Shown here one piece after another: positions 17,763-26,400 of a stretch of DNA of 40,828 nt (positions are counted from its first letter, which is position 1; the number at the start of each line of letters is the position of its first letter). The notes beneath the pieces were generated by a model. It had not been told where the DNA came from, did not search any database, and was given only the letters and a program-made list of their open reading frames with translations. This DNA is from an uncultured Clostridia bacterium. Its GTDB lineage: Bacteria > Bacillota_I > Bacilli_A > RF39 > UBA660. The stretch covers positions 1 through 40,828 of the forward strand of contig CANRVH010000011.1 of assembly GCA_947643225.1 (NCBI GenBank). The letters run 5' to 3'. A program made the position numbers and the translations under genes.

Positions 17763-18395
17763 ATGAATTATAGAGATATTAATGATTATGAGTTATTATA
17801 TTTAGTAAAAGATGAAGATGATCACTATAAAGGGGTTTTGTTTGAAAAGTATTATCCAGTTGTTAGGAATCTTTCTTATCAATACTTTTATCAATATCAA
17901 TCCATTATAGATGAGTATGATGATCTTTATCAAGAGGGAATAATTGGTCTAAATTATGCTATTGAGAAATTTGATTTTCAAAAAGATGTTTCTTTTTATT
18001 CTTATGCTATTTTATGTATAGGGAGTAAATTAAAGGATTATATTAGAAAATTAAAAAGAAACAAAAATTTAATCATTAAAAATGCTGTTTCTTTATCCTT
18101 AGAAATAGGAGAGGATATTTTTTTGGAAGATATTGTTGCTAGTGATGATACTACTTATCATTTTATTCTTTCAAAAGAACAGAATGATTTTCTTATTTAT
18201 TTTAAGAATAATTTGTCTATGAAGGAGTCTTTAGTTTTTGAACTTAGATATAATGGTTTTACTTATGATGAAATTTCGAAATTGTTGGAAATTAAGAAAC
18301 CAAATATTTATTCTTATGTTGGACAGATTAAAATCAAGTTTAAAAATCTTCATGGTAGTGATTGTTTTTTTAAATCTTTTATTATAAACTATTAA
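17763..18395 (+). CDS. sigH: Sigma-70 family factor, SigH-like
   Basis: A 210-aa sigma factor with region 2 (about residues 22-95: YDDLYQEGIIGLNYAIEKFD and the aromatic core-binding and -10 recognition helix) and region 4 (about 150-195: SMKESLVFELRYNGFTYDEISKLLEIKKPNIYSY split over a helix-turn-helix). Its position after rlmB and before secE-nusG is that of sigH in B. subtilis, the factor for early sporulation and stationary-phase genes. The sequence is AT-driven and divergent, so the assignment as SigH relies on synteny plus the co-occurrence of yabPQ. A weak ribosome-binding site (TAGG) suggests coupling with rlmB. Confidence 0.82.
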   Translation: MNYRDINDYELLYLVKDEDDHYKGVLFEKYYPVVRNLSYQYFYQYQSIIDEYDDLYQEGIIGLNYAIEKFDFQKDVSFYSYAILCIGSKLKDYIRKLKRNKNLIIKNAVSLSLEIGEDIFLEDIVASDDTTYHFILSKEQNDFLIYFKNNLSMKESLVFELRYNGFTYDEISKLLEIKKPNIYSYVGQIKIKFKNLHGSDCFFKSFIINY

Positions 18396-18412
18396 TAGTA
18401 GGGTGATGTCTT

Positions 18413-19078
18413 ATGGATAATAGTAATCATGAAGGTTATACCTTAAAAGAATGGCTATTAAGACACAATATCAATAAAGATAGTGATATTTCTGATTTTA
18501 AAAATCTGTTTAATCGTATGGATTTTAGTATGAAAAAACTTCATCAGTCAGGTAAGTATGTTACTAGTTTTCATATTGAGGATATTGTTATTTTTGGTGA
18601 AGGTGTTTATTATGCTAAGACTAGTAAACTTTATTTAGATGATCAAGATTATATGATCCATCGAAATATTGTTTATTTATCATGTTTGGCTATAGGAATT
18701 TATGGTGATTGTTTAGGATATATTCATCCAGATTATATGAGTAATATTCGGGATAACTTTTCTTCTTTTTCTATGTTTATACCAGAGGATGTTGTTCCCT
18801 ATTATAAGGGTATTATAGAGAGGGATTCTAATGTTTATTTAAGTGATTATGTTAAATCAAAGATTGAAAGTGATATAGAAAGAGATCGTAACATTTTAGA
18901 TCAAGGTAATTCTTCTTCTAATCATAAGGGAATTTCAACATATTCAAAAAGTACTTTTGTAGGTAGGTTATTAGCAGATGATAGTAATAAAGCAGCATTT
19001 ATTCAACTTGTTTTATTTCCTGTTATTATTTTTCTTTTAGCTATATTAATTCCTATTATGATTATTTTAGGTATGTAA
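18413..19078 (+). CDS. Tail-anchored protein, possibly a degenerate kinase-like fold
   Basis: A 221-aa protein I cannot name. It has a cytoplasmic N-terminal domain (about residues 1-180), a low-complexity Asn/Ser linker (about 160-175) and a single C-terminal membrane span (about 198-218), the layout of a tail-anchored protein. The stretch FSMKKLHQSGKYVTSFHIEDIVIF resembles the LH-x-G ... H-x-D-x-K-x-x-N-I-L catalytic loop of protein kinases, but without the catalytic Asp-Lys-Asn set. A pseudokinase is therefore only a suggestion. It starts 17 nt after sigH with a clear GGGTGAT site, so it is probably co-transcribed with sigH. Confidence 0.7.
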   Translation: MDNSNHEGYTLKEWLLRHNINKDSDISDFKNLFNRMDFSMKKLHQSGKYVTSFHIEDIVIFGEGVYYAKTSKLYLDDQDYMIHRNIVYLSCLAIGIYGDCLGYIHPDYMSNIRDNFSSFSMFIPEDVVPYYKGIIERDSNVYLSDYVKSKIESDIERDRNILDQGNSSSNHKGISTYSKSTFVGRLLADDSNKAAFIQLVLFPVIIFLLAILIPIMIILGM

Positions 19079-19142
19079 ATTCATTCAATAGTTCGTTACT
19101 TTATATTTTTCAATTTATGTAGCTAGATTTGTTTAATTTTTC

Positions 19143-19171
19143 TTGACATTCTTTTTTGTATATGGTAATTT
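19143..19171 (+). promoter_or_regulatory. Sigma-A promoter of secE-nusG
   Basis: Perfect TTGACA at 19143-19148, a 17-nt spacer and TAATTT at 19166-19171. Expected start is near 19178. rpmG (L33), which usually lies just here, is absent. Confidence 0.7.
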
Positions 19172-19228
19172 ACTGTTGAGCACGAAAGAGTGTTTTTATT
19201 TTATAAAAAAATTGGAAAAGGTGATTTT

Positions 19229-19456
19229 ATGGCCAAGAAAAGTGTAGTTCAGAAAAAAAAAGAAAAGAAAAGTATTTGGAATAGATTTATGACTTTTTGT
19301 CATGGTGTAAAGGCAGAGAGTGGGAGAATTCATTGGATATCAAAGAAAGAGCTTGCTAAATATTCAATGGCAACATTAGTATTTGTATTCTTTTTCTCTA
19401 TGTTTTTCTATTTAGTTGATGTAGTATTTGCTTTAGTGCATTCATTAATAGGTTAG
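19229..19456 (+). CDS. secE: Preprotein translocase subunit SecE
   Basis: A 75-aa subunit of the SecYEG channel. A basic N-terminal tail is followed by the amphipathic helix with the family's conserved ELAKYSMATLVFV segment and one membrane span (about residues 49-72). I start it at ATG 19229, preceded by AAAAGGTGAT. A GTG at 19190 in the same frame would add 13 residues unlike SecE and has no ribosome-binding site. It ends 12 nt before nusG, the classical secE-nusG pairing. Confidence 0.9.
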   Translation: MAKKSVVQKKKEKKSIWNRFMTFCHGVKAESGRIHWISKKELAKYSMATLVFVFFFSMFFYLVDVVFALVHSLIG

Positions 19457-19468
19457 GAGGTAATAATT

Positions 19469-20002
19469 GTGGAAAAACAATGGTTTGTGGTTAATACTTA
19501 TTCGGGACATGAGAATAAAGTAAAGGAAAAACTTGAGATGAGAGCAGAGTCTATGGGAATGCAAGATTATATTTATCGGGTAGTTGTTCCAATGCAAAAG
19601 GAAGTTGAAGTTAAGAATGGTGTAGAAAAGGAAAAAGAGAAAAAGATGTTTCCTGGATATATTTTAGTAGAAATGGTGATGACAGATGAAGCTTGGTATA
19701 TTGTTCGTAATACGCCAGGAGTTACAGGTTTTATTGGATCTAGTGGAAAAGGTGCTAAACCTACACCTTTACAACCTTATGAAGTAGATAAAGTATTAAA
19801 TAGTATGGGTATTAGTAGAATGGATGTTAGTAAGGATCTATCTGAGGGGGCTAAAGTTAATATTATTGATGGACCATTTAAAGGAATGTTTGGTAAAGTA
19901 TCTTCTATTGATGCTGTTAATAATAAAGTAGAATTACTAGTAGATTTATTTGGACAAGAGACAAGTGTTGAAGTTGAATTAACTCAGATTGAAAACGCAT
20001 AA
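19469..20002 (+). CDS. nusG: Transcription termination/antitermination factor NusG
   Basis: A 177-aa protein with the N-terminal NGN domain, starting WFVVNTYSGHENKVKEKL and including FPGYILVEM and the VRNTPGVTGFIG segment. The C-terminal KOW domain is at about residues 125-170 (GAKVNIIDGPFKGMFGKV). NusG binds RNA polymerase beta' and controls pausing and termination. The start is GTG 19469, eight bases after a perfect AGGAGG. A strong terminator follows, so secE-nusG is a closed unit separate from rplK. Confidence 0.95.
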   Translation: MEKQWFVVNTYSGHENKVKEKLEMRAESMGMQDYIYRVVVPMQKEVEVKNGVEKEKEKKMFPGYILVEMVMTDEAWYIVRNTPGVTGFIGSSGKGAKPTPLQPYEVDKVLNSMGISRMDVSKDLSEGAKVNIIDGPFKGMFGKVSSIDAVNNKVELLVDLFGQETSVEVELTQIENA

Positions 20003-20015
20003 TTTGATTATTTTT

Positions 20016-20045
20016 GAAGTTGATATTTTTCATCAACTTCTTTTT
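20016..20045 (+). terminator. Terminator after nusG
   Basis: GAAGTTGAT (20016-20024) pairs perfectly with ATCAACTTC (20032-20040), 7-nt loop, then TTTTT. Confidence 0.85.
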
Positions 20046-20165
20046 ATATATTCAGAGTTTTCTTGGAAGAAGAAATTGGTCTATTGTTGTTAAAATATTT
20101 ATTTATTATTATCTTATATAAATCATAACTCGAACTCGCTTTTTTAAATAATCTTAATAAATTAC

Positions 20166-20194
20166 TTGCATAATGGGTGGTTTTATGTTATTCT
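20166..20194 (+). promoter_or_regulatory. Promoter of rplK-rplA
   Basis: TTGCAT at 20166-20171, a 17-nt spacer and TATTCT at 20189-20194 preceded by TGT (extended -10). Start near 20201 leaves a leader of about 105 nt. The stretch 20046-20165 shows no gene or clear structure. Confidence 0.55.
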
Positions 20195-20213
20195 TTAGGA
20201 GCTATATTTATTA

Positions 20214-20294
20214 ATATAGATTAGTGGGAGGCAAAGAAATGAAAAAGCGGATTTCGAGCTTATTGAACCACTCGCGAAAACTAAATTATATAGG
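20214..20294 (+). promoter_or_regulatory. Structured rplK leader, possible L1-binding site
   Basis: The leader folds into a long hairpin: an outer TATA-TTAG/CTAA-TATA stem with internal mismatches, then GTGG (20224-20227) pairing with CCAC (20268-20271). The 3' arm ends at the AGGAGG of rplK. Ribosomal protein L1 represses its own L11-L1 operon by binding a leader that mimics its 23S rRNA site, which contains a G-rich internal loop; the GTGGGAGG here is suggestive. The assignment is an inference from position and partial structure. Confidence 0.4.
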
Positions 20295-20305
20295 AGGTGT
20301 TTTTC

Positions 20306-20776
20306 GTGGCAAAAGAAGTTGTTAAGAAAATTAAGTTACAAGTACCTGCAGGAAAAGCTACACCAGCTCCACCAGTTGGAACGGTTTTAGGACCAGCAGG
20401 AATTAATTTACAAGAATTCTGTACCAAGTATAATGATGCTACTCGTGATAAGATGGGAGATATCTTACCCGTAGAGATTTCAGTATATGATGATAGAAGT
20501 TTTGATTTTATTATTAAAACTCCACCGACAGGATTTTTATTAAAGAAATTTGCTAAAATTACAAAAGGATCTGTTAAGGGAGCGAATGAAATCGTTGCTA
20601 CTCTTACTAAAGATCAAATTAAAGAAATTGCAGAAATTAAATTACCTGATTTAAACTGCTATGATATCGAGGCTGCTATTAAAATTGTTGCTGGTACAGC
20701 TAGAAATATGGGTATTGCAGTTGAAGGAATGGATGAAGAAGTAGTTACTGAAGAAGTTTCGGAAGTAGCTGAATAA
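20306..20776 (+). CDS. rplK: Ribosomal protein uL11
   Basis: A 156-aa protein of the ribosomal GTPase-associated centre. The N-terminal domain has the proline-rich helix [19 protein letters not shown], and the C-terminal domain, which binds 23S rRNA, contains [25 protein letters not shown]. It is about 14 residues longer than usual because of an acidic tail ending [16 protein letters not shown] 20306 is chosen, eight bases after AGGAGG. An upstream in-frame GTG at 20297 overlaps that site and cannot be the start. rplA follows after 73 nt. Confidence 0.95.
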   Translation: MAKEVVKKIKLQVPAGKATPAPPVGTVLGPAGINLQEFCTKYNDATRDKMGDILPVEISVYDDRSFDFIIKTPPTGFLLKKFAKITKGSVKGANEIVATLTKDQIKEIAEIKLPDLNCYDIEAAIKIVAGTARNMGIAVEGMDEEVVTEEVSEVAE

Positions 20777-20849
20777 AATTTAAATTATTTTTATCCGCTT
20801 TTAGATTTAATTCAATTCCGCTTGCACTTTATTATATAAGGAGGAAAAA

Positions 20850-21548
20850 ATGAAAAAGAGAAGTAAAAAGTATATGGAAGCTTTTTCAAAAATAGAAAAG
20901 GGTAAAGCCTATACGAAAGAAGAAGCTGTTAAATTAGTAAAAGAGACTTCTATTAGTAAGTTTGATGGTAGTGTTGAAATTGCGATGAGACTTAATCTGG
21001 ATACAAAAAAAGCTGATCAACAATTAAGAGGAGCGATAGTTTTACCTAAGGGAACAGGAAAAGATATTCGTGTTTTAGTTATTGCTAAGGGTGATGTTGC
21101 TAATAAAGCAAAAGAAGCAGGAGCTGACTATGTTGGAGATGTTGATTTATTAGAAAAAATCGAAAAAGAAAATTGGTTTGATTTTGATACAATGATTGCT
21201 ACACCTGATATGATGCCACTTCTTGGTAAATTAGGTAGAGTTTTAGGACCAAAAGGATTAATGCCAAATCCTAAGACTGGTACTGTTACTGTTGATCCTG
21301 CAAAAGCTGTAACTGATGCTAAGGCAGGACGTGTAGAATATAGAACAGATAGTTTTGGAAATATTCATGCAGCTATTGGAAAAGTATCATTCTCAGATGA
21401 AGATTTAGTAGAAAACTTAAATAGTTTTGTAGAAAAAATTCTTAAGATTAAACCTGCAACAGTAAAAGGTGAATATGTTAAAAATATTACTTTATCTTCA
21501 ACAATGGGACCTAGTGTAAAAATTGCTACTAATAGTTTTGACAAATAG
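20850..21548 (+). CDS. rplA: Ribosomal protein uL1
   Basis: A 232-aa protein of the mobile L1 stalk, normal length. It shows the split domain I beginning [19 protein letters not shown] and the highly conserved block [18 protein letters not shown]. It ends with the [16 protein letters not shown] strand. AAGGAGG lies before the ATG. L1 usually also acts as translational repressor of its operon. The last codons overlap the -35 of the rplJ promoter. Confidence 0.96.
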   Translation: MKKRSKKYMEAFSKIEKGKAYTKEEAVKLVKETSISKFDGSVEIAMRLNLDTKKADQQLRGAIVLPKGTGKDIRVLVIAKGDVANKAKEAGADYVGDVDLLEKIEKENWFDFDTMIATPDMMPLLGKLGRVLGPKGLMPNPKTGTVTVDPAKAVTDAKAGRVEYRTDSFGNIHAAIGKVSFSDEDLVENLNSFVEKILKIKPATVKGEYVKNITLSSTMGPSVKIATNSFDK

Positions 21549-21566
21549 ATAACAATAGTTTATAAT
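21538..21566 (+). promoter_or_regulatory. Consensus sigma-A promoter of rplJ-rplL
   Basis: Perfect TTGACA (21538-21543), 17-nt spacer and perfect TATAAT (21561-21566). The -35 overlaps the end of rplA. Start is expected near 21573. It is the best match to consensus in the window. Confidence 0.8.
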
Positions 21567-21572
21567 ATATTG

Positions 21573-21690
21573 TGTTGTTGTGCCATAGACAGTAGGTGTA
21601 TGTAAATCCTACCGAGGACAGATACTTGATTGAAGGGTTCTCGGGATATCGAGAACTTTTGTTGTGGCAGACAAATAATGAGGAGGTGAA
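21573..21690 (+). ncRNA. L10 leader (rplJ autoregulatory RNA)
   Basis: The leader has the conserved features of the ribosomal protein L10 leader: the GCCATAGACAGTAGGTG segment at about 21582-21599 followed by ATCCTACCGAGGACAG at about 21606-21621, where the L10-(L12)4 complex binds. After it comes an attenuator hairpin and the rplJ ribosome-binding site. L10 excess is expected to lower rplJL expression. Confidence 0.85.
21637..21663 (+). terminator. Attenuator hairpin in the L10 leader
   Basis: GTTCTCG (21637-21643) pairs with CGAGAAC (21650-21656), 6-nt loop, then TTTTGTT. It is a plausible premature terminator controlled by L10 binding upstream. Confidence 0.65.
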
Positions 21691-21693
21691 TAT

Positions 21694-22188
21694 ATGGCAA
21701 GTGAGAAAATTTTAAAACAAAAGCAAGTTGTAATTGATGAAATTAAAGCTCATGTTCATGATTCTGTTTCTGTTGTTTTATTTGATTATCGTGGGTTAAC
21801 GGATTACGATACTAAGCAATTGCGTCGTAAGTTAAGAGAAAATAATTCTGATTATAAAGTATATAAAAATACTTTAATGGCTAGAGCATTTAATGATATG
21901 AACATTGATTTAAATGCAGAATTAAAGGGGCCTAGTGCTTTTGCTTATGGTATGGATCAAGTGGCAACTGTTAAAGTATTAACAGAATTTAAGAAAGATC
22001 ATCCAGCACTTGAATTAAAAGTAGGTATTATTGATGGTGAAAAGGCTGATCAGGCAAAATTAGCTGAATATGCTTCACTACCTTCAAGAGAAGGCTTACT
22101 TACTATGCTTGCTGGTGGTATGATTGGTCTTGCAAGAGATTTATCTATCTGTTTAGATTTATATGCTAAACAAAAAGAGGAAAATTAA
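21694..22188 (+). CDS. rplJ: Ribosomal protein uL10
   Basis: A 164-aa stalk base protein that carries the L12 dimers. Family segments are clear: VVLFDYRGLTDYDTKQLRRKLRE, YKVYKNTLMARAF, LKGPSAFAYG and the C-terminal L12-binding helix after LPSREGLLTMLAGGM. GAGGAGGTGA precedes the ATG. It follows the L10 leader and lies 33 nt before rplL. Confidence 0.95.
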   Translation: MASEKILKQKQVVIDEIKAHVHDSVSVVLFDYRGLTDYDTKQLRRKLRENNSDYKVYKNTLMARAFNDMNIDLNAELKGPSAFAYGMDQVATVKVLTEFKKDHPALELKVGIIDGEKADQAKLAEYASLPSREGLLTMLAGGMIGLARDLSICLDLYAKQKEEN

Positions 22189-22221
22189 AAAATAAATAAT
22201 TAAAATTAGGAGGAATTAAAA

Positions 22222-22590
22222 ATGGCAAAGTTAAATAAAGATGATTTTATTAGTGCTTTAAAAGAAATGAATCTTTTAGAGATAAAAGAATTAGTAGATG
22301 CAATGAAGGAGGAATTTGGTGTTGATCCATCAGCTGTTGCTGTTGCTCCAGTAGCTAGTCAAAGTGCTAGTGATGCTGCTCCTAGTCAAGTAACCGTTTC
22401 TATATCAGATGCTGGTGCTGCTAAAGTTGCTGTTATTAAAGTTGTTAAAGAGATTACTGGTTTAGGATTAAAAGAGGCTAAAGATATTGTTGACAACAAT
22501 GGTACTGTTAAAGAAAACGTTTCTGTTGACGAAGCTAATGAAATTAAAGCTAAACTTGAAGAAGCTGGTGCTTCTGTAGAAGTTAAATAA
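22222..22590 (+). CDS. rplL: Ribosomal protein bL12 (L7/L12)
   Basis: A 122-aa stalk protein that recruits translational GTPases. The N-terminal dimerisation domain (about residues 1-35) is followed by an Ala/Ser/Val hinge (about 36-55) and the C-terminal factor-binding domain with [25 protein letters not shown]. An AGGAGG site precedes the ATG. A terminator about 20 nt after the stop closes the rplJL unit. Confidence 0.96.
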   Translation: MAKLNKDDFISALKEMNLLEIKELVDAMKEEFGVDPSAVAVAPVASQSASDAAPSQVTVSISDAGAAKVAVIKVVKEITGLGLKEAKDIVDNNGTVKENVSVDEANEIKAKLEEAGASVEVK

Positions 22591-22609
22591 TTATATTTAT
22601 TATATGAAA

Positions 22610-22634
22610 GGAAGTTCTATTTTGGAACTTTTTT
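22610..22634 (+). terminator. Terminator after rplL
   Basis: AAGTTC (22612-22617) pairs with GAACTT (22625-22630), 7-nt loop, followed by T residues. Confidence 0.65.
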
Positions 22635-22647
22635 CTTTAAAAAAATC

Positions 22648-22676
22648 TTGACATTGCTATTTATTTAGTGTATTAT
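22648..22676 (+). promoter_or_regulatory. Strong sigma-A promoter before rsmC-rpoBC
   Basis: TTGACA at 22648-22653, a 17-nt spacer and TATTAT at 22671-22676. Start is expected near 22683, only ten bases before a complete terminator hairpin. Confidence 0.75.
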
Positions 22677-22692
22677 AGCAATTACAGAAAGG

Positions 22693-22732
22693 AGACAACT
22701 ATTTATTTTCTTATAGTTGTCTTTTTCTTTTT
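22693..22732 (+). terminator. Leader terminator/attenuator before the rsmC-like gene
   Basis: AGACAACTAT (22693-22702) pairs perfectly with ATAGTTGTCT (22713-22722), ten base pairs and a 10-nt loop, followed by TTTTCTTTTT. It sits between the promoter at 22648 and the gene at 22749, so most transcripts could end after about 45 nt unless the hairpin is prevented. Confidence 0.7.
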
Positions 22733-22748
22733 GTATTAGGAGACTCAT

Positions 22749-23333
22749 ATGGGACAATACTTTTCTAATGAAAAATTGCCCAGTCAGGTTAGGAAAACAG
22801 AATCTGTAATACTAGGTAAGAAATTTGTTTTTTTCACTGATCATGGTGTTTTTTCAAAAGATGGACTAGATTTTGGCAGTAGACTTCTTCTTGAATCAAT
22901 CCCGCTTGAGGAAGTTGGAGCCAATGTTTTAGATGTTGGGTGTGGAGTAGGAGTTCTTGGTATTACTTTAAATAAATTACTAGGAATTTCTGTTGATATG
23001 ATTGATGTTAATTTACGGGCTATCCATTTAGCAGAACGTAATATTAAAGAAAATCATTGCTATGATGTTCGAGTATTTGAAAGTAATTGTTATGAGAAAA
23101 TTACTAGAAAATATTCTTGCATCATTACTAATCCGCCAATTCGTGCGGGAAAGAAAATAGTCTATGAAATCGTGATGAGTGCAATAGATTATTTAGAAAT
23201 AGGTGGTGTCTTGTTTTTAGTGATTAGAAAAGAACAAGGCGCAAAATCGCTAATATCCGACTTAGAAAAAATATATAATGTAGAGGTATTAGAACGAAAG
23301 AAGGGCTTTTTTATTATTAAATGTACTTTCTAA
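22749..23333 (+). CDS. Class I SAM methyltransferase, RsmC/YbxB type
   Basis: A 194-aa methyltransferase of the MTS family. It shows the SAM-binding motif VLDVGCGVGVLG (about residues 60-71), the acidic end of strand 2 (MIDVN), and the catalytic NPPIRAGK (about 130-137), typical of RsmC-like enzymes that methylate guanine N2 in 16S rRNA. B. subtilis ybxB occupies the same place between rplL and rpoB. The exact target base is not shown by the sequence. AGGAG precedes the ATG. Confidence 0.9.
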   Translation: MGQYFSNEKLPSQVRKTESVILGKKFVFFTDHGVFSKDGLDFGSRLLLESIPLEEVGANVLDVGCGVGVLGITLNKLLGISVDMIDVNLRAIHLAERNIKENHCYDVRVFESNCYEKITRKYSCIITNPPIRAGKKIVYEIVMSAIDYLEIGGVLFLVIRKEQGAKSLISDLEKIYNVEVLERKKGFFIIKCTF

Positions 23334-23362
23334 TTGACTTATTGCTATATTCATGGTAATAA
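23334..23362 (+). promoter_or_regulatory. Promoter of rpoB-rpoC
   Basis: TTGACT at 23334-23339, a 17-nt spacer and TAATAA at 23357-23362 preceded by TGG (extended -10). It begins at the last base of the rsmC-like gene, so rpoBC has its own start near 23369. Confidence 0.6.
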
Positions 23363-23433
23363 TATAAATTGGCAACGTATTATTTATTATAAATATGTTC
23401 TTTGATTTTATTATGTGTATTGGGGTGAATAAT

Positions 23434-26400
23434 GTGTCATATAAAATTGTAGATTGTGGTGACTATCGTAAAAGAAGAAATTTTTCTAAAATTAGAAATA
23501 CCTATGAATTAAAGGACTTGCTTGAAATACAAAAGAAGTCCTATCATTGGTTTATAGAAAAAGGAATCAAGGAAGTATTTGAAGATTTATTTCCAGTTGA
23601 AAACTTTTCAGGAACTTTATCTTTAGAGTTTGGTGATTATCATTTTGATGAGGCTAGATATTCTATTAAAGAAAGTAAAGATCGTGAGAGTACTTTTTCT
23701 GCTCCTTTAAAGGTTGAGGTGCGCTTGTTTAATCATGAGACAGGTGAAGTGAAAGAGCAGGAAATATTTATGGGTGATATGCCTATTATGACTGATTCAG
23801 GAACGTTTGTTATTAATGGTGCAGAACGTGTTATTGTTTCTCAATTAGTTAGAAGTCCTAGTGTTTATTTTAATCGTGAAATTGATAAAAATGGTCGTGA
23901 AGTAATTACTTCACAAGTGATACCAACTCGTGGAACTTGGCTTGAATATGAAACAGATGCTAGAGATGTTTTATATGTTAGAATTGATCGAACAAGAAAG
24001 GTTACTCTTACTACTTTGCTTAGAGCATTTGGACTTTCTAGTAATGAGGAGATTTATAGTTTATTTGGAAAAGATGAGTACTTAGAAAATACAATGGCTA
24101 AAGACTCTACTAAGAATACAGATGAAGCTTTAATTGAAATTTATGAGAAGTTAAGACCAGGGGAACCTGCAACACTTGATTCTTCTAAAAATAATATTAT
24201 CACTAGATTCTTTGATGAATTCCGTTATGATTTAGCACGTGTTGGTCGTTATAAGTTTAATCGTAAGTTAAATGTTGCGGATCGTTTATTGGGACAAACT
24301 TTAGCTGAGGATATTGTTGTAGATGGACAAGTTAAATTTGCTAAGGGTACAGCTATTACAAAAGCTAATATTGAAGAGGTAAAAGAGGCTTTAAGTACAG
24401 GTTTTGGAGTAGTAGAAGTTAAAATCAATGATGAATTAGATACATATAATCGAGTTCAAATTGTTAAAATTGTTGATCCAATGGATTCTAAGAAAACATT
24501 AATTGTAGTTGGTAATGATCCAACGATTGAAGTAAAACGTTTAACGATTTCAGATGTTTATGCTTCTGTATCATATTATTTAAATTTATTACATGGTGTA
24601 GGAAATTTTGATGAAATAGATCATTTAGGAAATAGACGTGTTCGTCAGGTAGGAGAACTTTTACAAAATCAATTTAGAATTGGTGTTTCTCGTATGGAGA
24701 GAGTAATTCGTGAGAGAATGACTACTCAGGAAATGGAAGAAGTTACTCCTAAAACTTTAATTAATATTAGACCAGTTACTGCAGCGATGAAGGAGTTCTT
24801 TGGTAGTAGTCAACTTTCTCAATTTATGGATCAGACCAATCCAATTGCTGAGCTTACAAATAAACGTCGTTTATCTGCTTTAGGACCAGGGGGACTTTCT
24901 CGTGATAGAGCAGGTGTTGAAGTTCGTGATGTTAATGCTTCCCATTATGGTAGAATTTGTCCAATTGAATCTCCAGAAGGACCAAATATTGGACTGATTA
25001 CATCACTTGCAAGTTATGCTAAGATTGATGATTATGGATTTATCAAAACACCATATCGTAAAGTAGTAGATTCTAAAATTACGGATGAAATTGTTTATTT
25101 AACTGCTGATGAAGAAGAAGATTATATTGTTAGTCAATCTACTGTTGGTACAAATGAAAATAATGAAATTATTGATGATGTTGTAAATGCTAGATTCCGT
25201 GGTGAGAATATCCTTGCCAAAGCGGGTCAAGTTGATTTAATTGATGTTAGCCCACAACAAGTTGTTTCTGTTACGACTAGTTGTATTCCATTCTTAGAGC
25301 ATGATGATGCTACTCGTGCTTTGATGGGAGCAAATATGCAAAGACAGGCTATGCCTCTTCTTAGAACAGAAGCTCCATTTATTGGAACTGGTGTTGAACA
25401 TATTGCTGCAAAAGATTCAGGAGTATGTATTGTAGCAAAAGCGGATGGTATTGTTGAATATGTTGATGCTAAAAAAATTATAGTTAAAAATGCAAATGGA
25501 AAAGATATTTATTATCTTGCTAATTATGAACTTGCTAATGCTGGTATTTGTAATCATCAAAAACCAATTGTAAAAGTTGGTGATCAAGTTAAAGCTGGTA
25601 AAACCATTTTAGCTGATGGTAATAGTACTGATTTAGGTGAACTTGCTTTAGGTAAAAATATGACTGTAGCTTTCATGACGTTTAATGGTTACAATTATGA
25701 GGATGCGGTTATCTTAAATGAAAACTTAGTTAAAGAGGATGCTTATACTTCATTGCATTTAGAGGATTATGAAATGCAGTGTCGTGAGACTAAACTTGGA
25801 CCTGAAGAAATTACTAGGGATATTCCAAATGTTAGTGAAGAGGCTCGTCGCAACTTGGATGAAAATGGTATTGTTACTGTTGGAACAGAGGTAAAAGAGG
25901 GAGATATCTTAGTGGGTAAAGTTACACCAAAGGGTGTTGCTGAACTTACTAGTGAAGAAAAACTTTTACATGCTATATTTGGTGAGAAAACTCGTGAAGT
26001 TCGTGATACTTCTCTTCGTGTGCCACATGGTGGGGATGGAATTGTTCATGATATTAAAATTTATTCTCATAAAGATAATGATGAACTTCCAGCAGGAGTA
26101 TCTAAAGTAATTCGCGTATATATTATTCAAAAACGTAAGATTCAAGTTGGGGATAAAATGAGTGGACGTCATGGTAATAAAGGTGTTATTTCACTGATTC
26201 TTCCAGAAGAAGATATGCCATATTTACCAGACGGTACTCCAGTTGATGTTATGCTTAATCCACAAGGTGTTCCTTCTCGTATGAACTTAGGGCAAGTTTT
26301 AGAGTTACATATGGGAATGGCTGCTAAAAAGTTAGGTGTTCATGTTGCTACTCCAGTATTTGATGGAGCACATATCGAAGATATTCAAGAAATGATGAAA

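Noticed and set aside
20223-20290. tRNA gene in the nusG-rplK interval
   Set aside because: No T-arm consensus, no acceptor stem of 7 bp and no anticodon arm of the right spacing.
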